A DNA stretch of 64,000 nucleotides from contig NZ_JACHJC010000001.1 in NCBI RefSeq assembly GCF_014203425.1, positions 4,490,001 through 4,554,000 on the forward strand, in the 5' to 3' direction. Each line of letters opens with the position of its first letter. Within the stretch, counting starts at the first letter, position 1. The notes below the pieces were generated by a model that worked only from the letters and a program-made list of their open reading frames with translations, searched no databases and was not told the DNA's origin. This DNA comes from Micromonospora echinospora (GTDB taxonomy: Bacteria > Actinomycetota > Actinomycetes > Mycobacteriales > Micromonosporaceae). Position numbers and translations under genes: made by a program. Of this stretch, positions 42,241-50,794 are shown in pieces.

Positions 42241-43334
42241 GCGCTTACCCCTCCGGCCGCGACGCCGGGGGTCGCCCCCGCCGCGGCCAGCTCGCGTTCC
42301 TTGGCCTCGTAGAGCGCCTTGATGTTGCCGCTGCCGAAGGTGCGCGCCCCGCGTCGCTCGATGAGTTCGAGGAAGAGGGTCCGGCGCACGTGCATCGACT
42401 CGGTGAAGATCTGCAGCAGCTGCCCGTCGTGGTCGGAGTCGACGAGGATGCTCAGCTCGCGCAGCCGGTCCACCGGCGCGTCCAGCCGGCCGACCCGCTG
42501 CTCCAGGCCGTCGTAGTACGCGCCGGGGGTGCTGGCGAACCGCACGCCCCGGCCGGCGAGCGCGCCGACGGCGGTGACGATGTCGTCGGTGCGCAGCCCC
42601 AGGTGCTGCACCCCGGCGCCGGCGTGCCAGCGCAGGAAGTCCTCGATCTGCCCCGGCCGGGCGCCGGTGTCCGGCTCCAGCAGGACGAACGTGACGGTCC
42701 CGGACGGACTCTGCACCACCTTGGAGTTCATCGCCTGGCCGGCGACCTCGATGTGCTCGGTGAAGATGTCGGCGAAGCCGAACACCTTCTCGTAGTGCGC
42801 GACCGTCTCGTCGAGCTGCCCCGGCGGCACGCAGATGGCCAGGTGGTCCACCTCGGCCAGCAGCGAGTCCCCGTCCGGCGCGGCCACCGGCTCGATCGCC
42901 CCGGGCAGGAACACCTCCGGGTCGCCGCGCCGCTCGACGAGGCGGTGCACGACGTCGCCGAAGCCGCCCACCTCGGCGACCACCACCTCGGCGTCCGCGC
43001 CGGTGAAGGTGCGCGGCGGGCTCAGCGCTGTCGCGCCGCGGGCCACCAGCTCCGCGTACGCCCCGGCGGCGTCGTCGACGGCGAGCGCCACCACGGCGAT
43101 GCCGTCGCCGTGCCGGTGCACATACGTGGCCGCCGGGTGCTCGGCGGACAGTCCGGTGGTCAGCAGCAGCCGGATGCCGGCCTGGGCCAGCAGCAGCGAG
43201 CGCTGCCCGTCCAGCCCGGTCTCCGGCCCGCCCTGCCCGCGCAGCCGGAAACCGACGGCGTTGTCGAAGTAGAAGGCCGCCTGCCGGGCGTCTCCCACGT
43301 ACAGTTCGAGATGGTCTATCCCGTTGATGGTCAT
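42237..43334 (-). CDS. hmaS: 4-Hydroxymandelate synthase (HPPD-like dioxygenase)
   Basis: 365 aa. Converts 4-hydroxyphenylpyruvate, O2 to 4-hydroxymandelate and CO2 with Fe(II). Two vicinal-oxygen-chelate domains; metal ligands His164 (VDHLAIC), His244 (VQHLGLR) and Glu323 (LFLELIERRG), with the C-terminal GSGNIKALYEA helix that closes the site. The pocket strand reads VVQSPSGTVTFVLLEPD, the Ser-rich form I associate with HmaS; true HPPDs usually have the MPINEPA pattern there. ATG at 43334 follows GGGGAAG. It is the eighth gene of operon B. HPPD for tyrosine breakdown is the alternative, but the biosynthetic context argues against it. Confidence 0.87.
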   Translation of the reverse strand: MTINGIDHLELYVGDARQAAFYFDNAVGFRLRGQGGPETGLDGQRSLLLAQAGIRLLLTTGLSAEHPAATYVHRHGDGIAVVALAVDDAAGAYAELVARGATALSPPRTFTGADAEVVVAEVGGFGDVVHRLVERRGDPEVFLPGAIEPVAAPDGDSLLAEVDHLAICVPPGQLDETVAHYEKVFGFADIFTEHIEVAGQAMNSKVVQSPSGTVTFVLLEPDTGARPGQIEDFLRWHAGAGVQHLGLRTDDIVTAVGALAGRGVRFASTPGAYYDGLEQRVGRLDAPVDRLRELSILVDSDHDGQLLQIFTESMHVRRTLFLELIERRGARTFGSGNIKALYEAKERELAAAGATPGVAAGGVSA

Positions 43335-43393
43335 GGGCTTCCCCTGTTCCCCCCGTGATCACGACCCGGACGACGCCCGGGATTGGAGTCCGG

Positions 43394-44656
43394 TCAGTCC
43401 GCAGCCGGGGTGGCGCCCCGGCGGGCCGGCCCGGAGAGCCGGCGCAGGAGCAGGCTGACGTTCTGGCCGCCGAACCCGAACGAGTTCGTCAGCGCGTGGT
43501 CGGCCCGGGTGGGCCGGGGCACGGCGCGGACGTGGTCCGCCTCGCACTCCGGGTCCGGGTCGTCCAGGTGGTAGGTGGGCGGCAGCAGGCCGCTGTCGAG
43601 CGCCAGCGCGGTGGCGGCGGCCTCCAGCACCCCTGATGCGCCGAGCAGGTGCCCGGTGAGCGCCTTGGTGGAGCTGACCGGCACGCCGCCGAGGCCGAAC
43701 ACCTCGACCAGCGCGGTGGTCTCGGCGACGTCACCGAGCTTGGTGCCGGTGCCGTGCGCGTTGACGTACCCGACGTCGGCCGGCCCGATCCCGCCGGCGG
43801 CGAGCGCCCGGCGCATGCACGCGGCCGCTCCCGCGCCGTCCGGGCGCGGCGCGGTCGGGTGGTACGCGTCGGTGTTCGCCCCGAAACCGGCGACCTCGGC
43901 GTAGCCGCGCACACCCCGTCCGTCGGCGTGCCCGGCGCGCTCCAGCACCAGCAGCGCCGCGCCCTCGGCCAGCACGAACCCGTTGCGCCGCTTGTCGAAC
44001 GGGCGGCTCGCCTCGGTGGGCTCGTCCCAGCCCCGGGCCAGCGCCCGGGCGTTGCCGAACGTGTCGGCGAACGTGCCGAACAGCGGCGCCTCGCTCGCCC
44101 CGCACACCACCACGTCGGCCTCGCCGGAGCGGATGAGGCGTACCCCGTCGGCGACGGCCTGGGCGCCGGAGGCGCAGGCCGTGCCGACCGACGAGCTGTA
44201 GCCGCGGATGCCGTGCGCGATGGCGATCCGCGCCGAGGGCATGTTCGGCAGGATGCCGGTGAGCAGGTACGGGCTGACCGCCGCCCGGCCCCGGGCGGCC
44301 CGCGCCAGCACCTGGCTCTCCAGCGTGGACATCCCGCCGACGCCGCCGACGATCACCGCGATGCGCTCCGGGTCGACGTCGCGGCCCACCTCGATGCCGG
44401 CGTCGGCGAGCGCCTCGGCGGCGGTGATCAGGGCGAGCAGCACCACCCGGTCGAGCACCTTCGTCTCCGGGCCGGAGGCGACGCTGCGCGGGTCGATGTC
44501 CGGGAGCACGCCGGCCACCTCCAGGCTGCCCGCCGCCGGGTGTCCCTCGGGCGGGCGGCGCAGCCCGGAGCGGCCGGTGAGCAGCGCGTCGAACGTGTCC
44601 GCGACGCCGCGCCCGGCGGGGGTGAACAGGCCCATGCCGGTGACGACGGCGGTCAC
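43394..44656 (-). CDS. Beta-ketoacyl-ACP synthase (FabF-like), operon B
   Basis: 420 aa with an intact Cys-His-His triad: Cys161 in GTACASGAQ, His in VNAHGTGT and His in LTGHLLGASG. Condenses an acyl starter with malonyl-ACP. It is clearly distinct from the KS-alpha of operon A. GTG at 44656 overlaps the stop of a ligase gene (GTGA), and it follows a second KS, a KS-like fragment and two ACPs, a set reminiscent of aryl-polyene or starter-unit modules. There is no ketoreductase or dehydratase alongside, so any chain it builds is not reduced by local enzymes. Confidence 0.9.
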   Translation of the reverse strand: MTAVVTGMGLFTPAGRGVADTFDALLTGRSGLRRPPEGHPAAGSLEVAGVLPDIDPRSVASGPETKVLDRVVLLALITAAEALADAGIEVGRDVDPERIAVIVGGVGGMSTLESQVLARAARGRAAVSPYLLTGILPNMPSARIAIAHGIRGYSSSVGTACASGAQAVADGVRLIRSGEADVVVCGASEAPLFGTFADTFGNARALARGWDEPTEASRPFDKRRNGFVLAEGAALLVLERAGHADGRGVRGYAEVAGFGANTDAYHPTAPRPDGAGAAACMRRALAAGGIGPADVGYVNAHGTGTKLGDVAETTALVEVFGLGGVPVSSTKALTGHLLGASGVLEAAATALALDSGLLPPTYHLDDPDPECEADHVRAVPRPTRADHALTNSFGFGGQNVSLLLRRLSGPARRGATPAAD

Positions 44657-46272
44657 GACGGCGCCTCGGTCAGGTAGCGCTCGCGCAGCGCCACCTTGCG
44701 CACCTTGCCGGTGACGGTGACCGGGATGTCGTCGGCGCGCACCGGGACGATCCGGCGCAGCGTGGCGGCCACGTCCGGGCCGAGCGCGGCACGGACCTGC
44801 TCGGTGCGGTCCGCGTCCGGGTCGGCCCCGGCGGCCAGCTCCAGCAGCACGTCGGTGGTGACGGTGCCGTCGTCCGCCTTGACGATCACCACGGTGCAGT
44901 CGGTCACATCGGCGCAGGCGGCGAGGATGCGTTCCTCGGACAGCGCGGTGAAGAACCACTTCCCGTCGCCCGCCTCGACCGAGTCGACCGCCCGGTCCAG
45001 GTGGTAGTAGCGGCCGTCGTCGTCGGCGTACACCAGGTCGCCGGTGAGGTACCAGCCGCGCAGCCGGAACCGGTAGGTGGTGACCGAGTCGTTCCAGTAG
45101 CCGCGGAACAGCGACGGCGAGTCGATGCCCAGCCAGCCGACCTGCCCGGGCGGCAGCTCGTTGCCCTCGGTGTCGAGCACGGCGACCTTGGCGAACCGGT
45201 ACGGCCGGCCGACGCAGCGGCCGTACCTTTCGGTGCCGGTGGTGTGGGTGATGTGGAACATCGAGTGGCCCATCTCGCTGGAGCCCAGGCCGTCGATGAA
45301 CGCCGAGCCGGGTACCCGGGTCACGCCGCCGCGGGTCACCACGTCCCGGGAGCCGACAGCGACCAGCCGCCGGACGTGCGGCTCGTGCGAGCAGTCGCCG
45401 GTGTTGAACCACAGCCGCACCGAGTCCAGGTCGTAGCCGGACAGGTCGAAGCGGGCCAGCTCGGCCCAGGTGACCGAGAAGCCGAACACGCCGTCGGGAC
45501 GCCACCGCTGGATCGCGTCGAGCACCCGCTCGCCGCCCTGCTCGGAGAGCAGGAACATCTCCGCCCGGTTGCCCAGCGCCTGGTTGACCATGAGCACCGT
45601 GGCGGTGTGCGGGGCGGGCAGCGCGTTGAGGATGCGTGTGGTGCCCTGCGCCTGCGGCATGGACAGCAGGTGGCGGGTGGCGGCGAACAGGCTGGCGTGC
45701 GAGTGCAGCACCGCCTTCGGCACGCCGGTGGTGCCGGAGGTGTGGGTGATGACGATCGGGTCGTCCGGGTGGTGCCGGTAGTGTGCCGGCGCGGCGTCCG
45801 GGTCGCCGGTCCCGGCCTGCGCGGGTTCGCCGAGCATCGGAGCGCCCAGGTCGTGCCCGGCCAGCGCCTCGGCGTGCGCGGCGTCGGCGAGCACCCCGGC
45901 GGCGCGCAGCCGGCGGATGTACTCGGCGGCGATCTCGGGGCGCAGCCTGCCGTTCATCAGCGCCGGGATGGCGCCGAGGCGGGTCAGCGCCAGGAACGAC
46001 AGCACCATGTCGGCGGCCGTGCCGGCCCAGACCGCGACCGGGTCGCGGGGCTTCACCCCGCGTTCGTGCAGCCAGGCCGCCCGGGCGGCGACCATCCGGT
46101 CGAGCCGGCCCAGGGTCAGCGGAGTCTCGGCCGGGTGGCCGTCGATCTCGGTGTCGAACGTGAGCCCCGGCCCGTCCGGGTCGGCGCCGTGGGCCAGCAC
46201 CCGGGCGAGCACGTTGCCCGCGCCCAGTTCCGCGTCGGCCGCGAGCGCGCCACGCAGTCCCTTCGTCCTCAT
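44653..46272 (-). CDS. AMP-dependent acyl ligase, operon B (second)
   Basis: 539 aa, ANL superfamily. THTSGTTGVPKAV is the P-loop-like motif, FGFSVTWAEL and SSEMGHSMFH line the acyl pocket, GWYLTGDLVYADDDGRYYHLDR is the hinge region and VTGKVRKV carries the catalytic Lys. The aromatic-acid-type pocket with several His/Phe residues would suit an aryl acid, but this is a guess. ATG at 46272 overlaps the KS-like gene's stop (ATGA). With two ACPs in the operon it may act as an acyl-ACP rather than acyl-CoA ligase. Confidence 0.87.
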   Translation of the reverse strand: MRTKGLRGALAADAELGAGNVLARVLAHGADPDGPGLTFDTEIDGHPAETPLTLGRLDRMVAARAAWLHERGVKPRDPVAVWAGTAADMVLSFLALTRLGAIPALMNGRLRPEIAAEYIRRLRAAGVLADAAHAEALAGHDLGAPMLGEPAQAGTGDPDAAPAHYRHHPDDPIVITHTSGTTGVPKAVLHSHASLFAATRHLLSMPQAQGTTRILNALPAPHTATVLMVNQALGNRAEMFLLSEQGGERVLDAIQRWRPDGVFGFSVTWAELARFDLSGYDLDSVRLWFNTGDCSHEPHVRRLVAVGSRDVVTRGGVTRVPGSAFIDGLGSSEMGHSMFHITHTTGTERYGRCVGRPYRFAKVAVLDTEGNELPPGQVGWLGIDSPSLFRGYWNDSVTTYRFRLRGWYLTGDLVYADDDGRYYHLDRAVDSVEAGDGKWFFTALSEERILAACADVTDCTVVIVKADDGTVTTDVLLELAAGADPDADRTEQVRAALGPDVAATLRRIVPVRADDIPVTVTGKVRKVALRERYLTEAPS

Positions 46273-46871
46273 TGACGTGTTCCCTCCCCCAGCAGCACCG
46301 CGGTCGCCTCGCCCGGCGTACCGTCCGGTGCCAGTTCGATCAGGATCAGCAGCGCCTGTGCGGCGTCGCCGTCGTACAGCAGCAGGTCCGCCTCGGCCTC
46401 CCCCTCGGCACGCGCGTCGCCGGTCGGGCTCAGGCACACCACCGGCCCGTCCAGTCCCCAGCGCGCCGCGACGTGCCCGGCCACGCTGTTCGGCACGGAC
46501 TGGAAGAAGAACAGCGGCCCGATCCGGTCACCGGCGGCCACCGCGGCCCGGACGTGCGCCGCGCTGGCCGTGTCCCCGCCCGCGCTGACCAGCACCACAG
46601 CCGTCGCGTTGCCCGGCGGCAGCGGCCCGGTGCCGTACCGCCGCGCGAGACACCGCTCGGCGACCGCCACCACCAGCGGCGCGAACGCCGAGTGCACGAA
46701 CCCCGGCACCCCCGCAGGCCCCGTATCCCCGTCCCCGTCCTCGGGCCACCGCGCCTCCGCGTCGTTGCGCGATCTTGCGGTTGGTGCCCGCTCGGCGGGC
46801 GTTGTGCCCGTTTCGCCGGGGCCGGGAGTGCAAGATCGCGGGGAGCCGGGGTGGGGGGTGGGGGCGGTCAT
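46269..46871 (-). CDS. Small KS-like protein (ketoacyl-synthase N-terminal type, PF13723-like)
   Basis: 200 aa. The region GPLFFFQSVPNSVAGHVAARW resembles the SVHNAIAG segment of the stand-alone ketoacyl-synthase-like family found in aryl-polyene clusters. It has no active-site Cys, so it is more likely a partner or chain-length-factor-like subunit than a condensing enzyme. The first 65 residues are Pro/Thr/Arg-rich and disordered. ATG at 46871 overlaps the preceding KS stop. Family placement is by motif only. Confidence 0.6.
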   Translation of the reverse strand: MTAPTPHPGSPRSCTPGPGETGTTPAERAPTARSRNDAEARWPEDGDGDTGPAGVPGFVHSAFAPLVVAVAERCLARRYGTGPLPPGNATAVVLVSAGGDTASAAHVRAAVAAGDRIGPLFFFQSVPNSVAGHVAARWGLDGPVVCLSPTGDARAEGEAEADLLLYDGDAAQALLILIELAPDGTPGEATAVLLGEGTRQ

Positions 46872-47998
46872 GCGGCGCTCACCAGGAGGGCCGTGTTGGC
46901 GCCGCCGAAGGCGGCGTTGAGGGTCAGGGCGTGCTCGGTGCGCGCGGGGCGCGGAGCGTCGCGGATGACGTCCAGCGGGCACTGCGGGTCGGGGCCGAGC
47001 CAGCCGGCGGTGACCGGCAGCTTGCCGTGCCGCAGGGCCAGCACGGTGACCAGCAGTTCCAGCAGCCCGGATGCCTCCAGCGCGTGCCCGTGCACCGACT
47101 TGGTGGAGCTGACCGGCAACCGCCCGGCGCCGTCGCCGAACACCCGGGTCAGCGCCGCCGCCTCGGAGGCGTCGCTGAACGGGGTGCCGGTGGCGTTGGC
47201 GTTGACGTAACCGATCGCCGCCGGGGGCAGCCCGCCGCGGCGCAGCGCCGCCTCGACCGCCCGGGCCAGGCCGAGCCCGTCCGGGTGCGGCTGGCACGCG
47301 TGGTACGCGTCCCCGGCCCGCCCCCATCCGGCCACCGTCGCCACCGTCTCGGCGCCCCGCCGGGCGGCGGCGCCCGCCGACTCCAGCACCACGGCCGCCA
47401 CCCCGTCACCGAGCAGCAGGCCCTTGCGGCCGGCGCTGAACGGGCGTACCGCGCCGTCGGCGGCGAGCGCCCGGCCGGCGTCGAAGAGCGCGTACTGGTC
47501 CGGTTCGACCAGGTAACCGGCCGCGACCACGACCCGTTCCACCTCACCCCGGCGGATCAGCGCGGCGGCGTCGGCGACAGCGGTGCTCGCCGACACGCAG
47601 GCTGTGGTGTAGACCCGGGTACGCCCGCCCAGGCCGCACCGCCCGGCCAGGTGACCGGCGAGCGCCGGCACCGTCGGCGCGTCCCGCCCCTCGGGTACGG
47701 GCAGCGAGGGCGGCCCGCCGTGGGTGGCCAGGAACAGCGCCGACTCCGCGCGCCCGGCCCGGTCCAGCCCGGCGGCCCGGGCGGCGGAGTCGATGGCGTC
47801 GGCCAGCTCGTCGGCGAGCGTGCCGACCTCCGGCAGGGTGGCCGCCACGGTGACCCGGCGGCCGGTGGTGTCGAAACGGCGCACCGGCGCGAACGCCGGG
47901 GCGCCGGTGAGCACCCCGGCCAGCAGCGCGTCCGCGCCCCTGCCGAGGGCGCTGAGCGCGTACGTGCCGGTGATCCGTACGGTTTCCCGCTCAGCCAT
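46868..47998 (-). CDS. Divergent ketosynthase with altered triad, operon B
   Basis: 376 aa, shorter than FabF. Cys134 (TTACVSAS) is present and the second His is kept (VHGHALEASG), but the first catalytic His is Asn268: VNANATGT where VNAHGTGT is expected. A Cys-Asn-His site suggests decarboxylation is impaired, as in acyl-transferring or structural KS subunits. It probably pairs with the complete KS at 43394-44656 or with the small KS-like protein next to it. The ATG at 47998 overlaps the ACP gene by eight bases. Confidence 0.8.
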   Translation of the reverse strand: MAERETVRITGTYALSALGRGADALLAGVLTGAPAFAPVRRFDTTGRRVTVAATLPEVGTLADELADAIDSAARAAGLDRAGRAESALFLATHGGPPSLPVPEGRDAPTVPALAGHLAGRCGLGGRTRVYTTACVSASTAVADAAALIRRGEVERVVVAAGYLVEPDQYALFDAGRALAADGAVRPFSAGRKGLLLGDGVAAVVLESAGAAARRGAETVATVAGWGRAGDAYHACQPHPDGLGLARAVEAALRRGGLPPAAIGYVNANATGTPFSDASEAAALTRVFGDGAGRLPVSSTKSVHGHALEASGLLELLVTVLALRHGKLPVTAGWLGPDPQCPLDVIRDAPRPARTEHALTLNAAFGGANTALLVSAA

Positions 47999-48236
47999 CT
48001 GCGGGTGCGGTCAGCGAGCCGCGGAACACCGCAAGCGCGTCGTCGACGGTGCGGATGCCGGCGAGCTGGTCGTCGCTCAGGTCCAGCCGGCGGTCGTAGC
48101 GTTGCTCGACCATGTGCACCAGCCAGGCCAGTTCCATCGAGCCGAGCCGGTCCGGCACCTGGTCGACGGGCTTCGCGGTCAGTTCGGCGAGCATGCTCAG
48201 CAGGTCAGCTCGCCCCAGGTCGGGCTGACCGGACAT
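47991..48236 (-). CDS. Acyl carrier protein 1, operon B
   Basis: 81 aa, helical and acidic. The phosphopantetheine serine would be Ser33 in RLGSMELAWLV; the usual Asp before it is Gly, an unusual sequence for an ACP that may select its own transferase or KS. ATG at 48236 overlaps ACP2's stop by one base (TGATG). A second ACP in the same operon suggests separate carriers for starter and chain. Confidence 0.75.
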   Translation of the reverse strand: MSGQPDLGRADLLSMLAELTAKPVDQVPDRLGSMELAWLVHMVEQRYDRRLDLSDDQLAGIRTVDDALAVFRGSLTAPADG

Positions 48237-48499
48237 CAGGACTTGTCGCTGTTCGCGGCCACCCGGTCGGTGACCATCGTGGTGAACTCGCCGACCGTCA
48301 TCAACGCCAGCTTCTCCGACTCGTCGTCGGCGAACTTCAGGCCGTACCGGTCCTCGACGCGGACCGCGAGGTCGGCCAGGGCCAGCGACTCCAGGTCGAC
48401 GCCGGAGGGGCCGAGCGTGGTGTCGTCGTCGAGCTCCTCCACGTCGTAGTTCATGTCGGCGAGCTGCTCGACGACGAAGGTGCGGACCTCGTCTCGCAT
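48236..48499 (-). CDS. Acyl carrier protein 2, operon B
   Basis: 87 aa. The phosphopantetheine site is Ser38 in GVDLESLALADL, with the DLESL variant of the DSL motif; helix II follows (ADLAVRVEDRYG). ATG at 48499 has GAGGT eight bases upstream; an ATG at 48514 is in frame but lies over this ribosome site. The 207-bp gap between this gene and the ligase upstream shows no ORF and may hold a secondary promoter or processing site. Confidence 0.88.
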   Translation of the reverse strand: MRDEVRTFVVEQLADMNYDVEELDDDTTLGPSGVDLESLALADLAVRVEDRYGLKFADDESEKLALMTVGEFTTMVTDRVAANSDKS

Positions 48500-48706
48500 G
48501 GATTCAGACCTCATTTCCGTGAACCAGCTGACGGTGCCCGGTCGGGACACCGCGTGCGTGTGGTCCGGGGTCACCGGCGGTCAGCGGACGCTGACGCGGT
48601 GCCGGCTCGGGCGCGCTGGTGGCGCGTTGCCCGGCCGGACCGGGGTGGGAATCGGGGTGGGCCGGACGCCCGGCGGGCGGCCGGTGGTGCTCGGACAGCG
48701 GGCCGG

Positions 48707-50101
48707 TCACGAGGCGGCGTCCCGCAGGGCCGGGACCGACCGGACCAGCTTTCCGGTGGTGGTGCGGGGCATCTGGTCGAGCAGATGCAGTGTGCGGGGA
48801 CGCTTGAAGCCGGCCAGCCGCTCGGCGATCAGCTTGTCGAGCGTCTCCTCGCTCAGCGAGCCGTCGGTCTGGACGTACGCGGTGATGCCGTCGTCCCAGA
48901 CCACCACCGCGGCGGTCACGCCGGGCAGCCCGGCCACAGTGGCCTCCACCTCGGTCAGGTCGACCTTCAGGCCGCCCACCGACACCTGCGAGTCGAGCCG
49001 GCCCTTGATGGTGACCAGGCCGGTGTCCGGGTCGACCACCCCGGCGTCGCGGGTGTGCAGCCAGCCGTCGGACCAGCGGGTCGGGTCGGCCAGCCCCACG
49101 TACGGGTTGTCCGGGCAGCTCACCCACAGCTCGCCGTCCTGCTCGCGGACGCGGATGCCGGGGGCCGGCGCGATGGCGGGCCGGTGCCGCCCGTGCAGGT
49201 CGGTGCCGATGACGCCGACCTCGGTCATCCCGTACATGTTGCCCAGCGGCACGCCGTAGCGGCCGGTGAACGCGTTCGCCACGGCGGCGCTCACCAGCTC
49301 GCCGCCGGTGGTCATGCGCTTGAGCTGGGGCAGCGGCCCGGCCGGTGTGGTGGAGGCGAGCAGCCCGATGTGGAACGGCACGCCGAGCACCGTGGCCGGG
49401 GTGTCCTGGGCGGCGACGGCGGCGAGGATCGCGTCGCCGCTGAGCCGCTCCGGCGGGCACAGCTCGACGCCCGCGTGCAGCCCGTAGAGCAGGCCGCCGA
49501 CCAGGCCGAGCACGTGCACCATGCTGGGCAGCAGGATGATCCGTTCGCCGGGCAGCGCGACGCCGTCGATCCGGGTGTAGCGGTGCACCTCGGCGACCAG
49601 GTCGGCGGCGGTGCGGCCGATCACCTTGGACGGCCCGGTGGAGCCGGAGCTGAGCTGGATCACCGCATGCGGGCTGCCCGCCGGGCGGTCGGAGTAGGCG
49701 CTCACCCCGGCGGTGACGTCGACGAAGATCCGCAGCGCGCCGCCGCCGGAACGGACCGGCGCGACCACCACCTGCGGGCCGAGCCGGCGCAGGGCCTGGT
49801 CGACCTCGTGGTCGGTGAGCCGGTGGTCCAGCAGCACCGCCTGGGCCCCGGTACGCCAGGTGGCGAGCAGGTGCGCCACGTACGCCAGCGAGGGCGGCAG
49901 GCGCAGCGCGGCGGCGCCTCCGGCCCGCAGCCCGGCCTCGGTCAGCCGGTTCTGCGCCTCGCCGACGAGCCGGCGCAGCGTGCCCTTGTCGACCGGCTCG
50001 GGCAGGCGGAGACAGATGTCGGTGTCGCGTCCGGTGAGGAGGATGTCGTCCACCCAGTCCACCGTCGAGGCAGGGTCTTCCGCCACGGGATGTGCAGTCA
50101 C
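48707..50101 (-). CDS. AMP-dependent acyl ligase, operon B (first)
   Basis: 464 aa, a short ANL ligase. QLSSGSTGPSKVI is the phosphate-binding loop, YGMTEVG the A5 motif, GWLHTRDAGVVDPDTGLVTIKGR the hinge, and TTTGKLVRS carries the catalytic Lys. Start GTG at 50101 (VTAHPVAED); more upstream sequence is open but unlike the family. It is the first gene of operon B and lies just ahead of the ACPs, which suits loading of an acid onto a carrier protein. Confidence 0.85.
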   Translation of the reverse strand: MTAHPVAEDPASTVDWVDDILLTGRDTDICLRLPEPVDKGTLRRLVGEAQNRLTEAGLRAGGAAALRLPPSLAYVAHLLATWRTGAQAVLLDHRLTDHEVDQALRRLGPQVVVAPVRSGGGALRIFVDVTAGVSAYSDRPAGSPHAVIQLSSGSTGPSKVIGRTAADLVAEVHRYTRIDGVALPGERIILLPSMVHVLGLVGGLLYGLHAGVELCPPERLSGDAILAAVAAQDTPATVLGVPFHIGLLASTTPAGPLPQLKRMTTGGELVSAAVANAFTGRYGVPLGNMYGMTEVGVIGTDLHGRHRPAIAPAPGIRVREQDGELWVSCPDNPYVGLADPTRWSDGWLHTRDAGVVDPDTGLVTIKGRLDSQVSVGGLKVDLTEVEATVAGLPGVTAAVVVWDDGITAYVQTDGSLSEETLDKLIAERLAGFKRPRTLHLLDQMPRTTTGKLVRSVPALRDAAS

Positions 50102-50353
50102 GACCAGCCACTTCCACTGAGGAACTGGGCGGATCCGCCCAGCGGGTACGTCGTTCGGGTACGGACGGAACCCTACGACGCCCCTTCTCCGCATCGCCAG
50201 ATGCAAATGGCTAGATCCAAAACGGCGGCTGGGTGGATTGCTCAGGCTCGATCGGACAGGCAGGATCGGGGCACGCCGGCAAGGTAGCCCGCCGGCCGCC
50301 GCATGCTGTGCGCGCGGCCCCCCGCGCGGACGGCGGGCGACTACGCTCCCGTT
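50102..50353. promoter_or_regulatory. Divergent region between operon B and the GNAT gene
   Basis: 252 bp with no gene. An AT-richer island around 50190-50235 (GATGCAAATGGCTAGATCCAAAA) is the likeliest promoter area for operon B on the minus strand. No convincing -35/-10 pair or repeat could be fixed by eye. Confidence 0.35.
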
Positions 50354-50791
50354 ATGTTCCGTACGGCCCGGCCCGACGACTTCACCTCGGTCATCCGCCT
50401 CTACCGGCAACTGAACCCGGACGACCCGCACCTCGGCGACGGCTCCGACGAACGGGCCTTCGCGCGGATCCTGGCCACCGAAGGTCTGCACCTGTTCGTG
50501 CTCGAACTGGACGGCGCGGTCGTCGCCACCACGTACCTCAACGTGATCCCCAACCTGAGCCGGTCGGCGTCGCCCTACGCGGTCGTCGAGAACGTGGTGG
50601 TCGACGAGTCGCGGCGCGGCGCCGGCCTGGGCAGGCAGATCATGGCCGGCACGCTGCGGGCCGCCTGGGACGCGGGCTGCTACAAGGCGATGCTCATGAC
50701 CGGGTCACGCTCGCCCGCGACCCACGCCTTCTACCTGGCCTGCGGGTTCTCCGGCGACGCGAAGACCGCCTACCTGGCCCGGCCGTCGTGA
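50354..50791 (+). CDS. GNAT-family N-acetyltransferase
   Basis: 145 aa. Acetyl-CoA-binding motif A is VVDESRRGAGLGRQIMAG, and motif B is SPATHAFYLACGF. It is read rightwards, against the two biosynthetic operons, and ends four bases before the convergent chain-length-factor gene, so it is embedded in the locus. It might acetylate an amine of the product or give self-protection. The substrate cannot be read from sequence. ATG start at 50354. Confidence 0.85.
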   Translation: MFRTARPDDFTSVIRLYRQLNPDDPHLGDGSDERAFARILATEGLHLFVLELDGAVVATTYLNVIPNLSRSASPYAVVENVVVDESRRGAGLGRQIMAGTLRAAWDAGCYKAMLMTGSRSPATHAFYLACGFSGDAKTAYLARPS

Positions 50792-50794
50792 CGG

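Noticed and set aside
42237..43334. Annotation as 4-hydroxyphenylpyruvate dioxygenase of tyrosine catabolism
   Set aside because: The pocket strand has the Ser-Pro-Ser-Gly form rather than the MPINEPA pattern, and the gene is embedded among biosynthetic genes with hmo and an HpgT-like gene in the locus.
48504..50117. A second long frame overlapping the operon B ligase
   Set aside because: The translation is low-complexity Arg/Ala/Gly; the other frame has all ANL ligase motifs.
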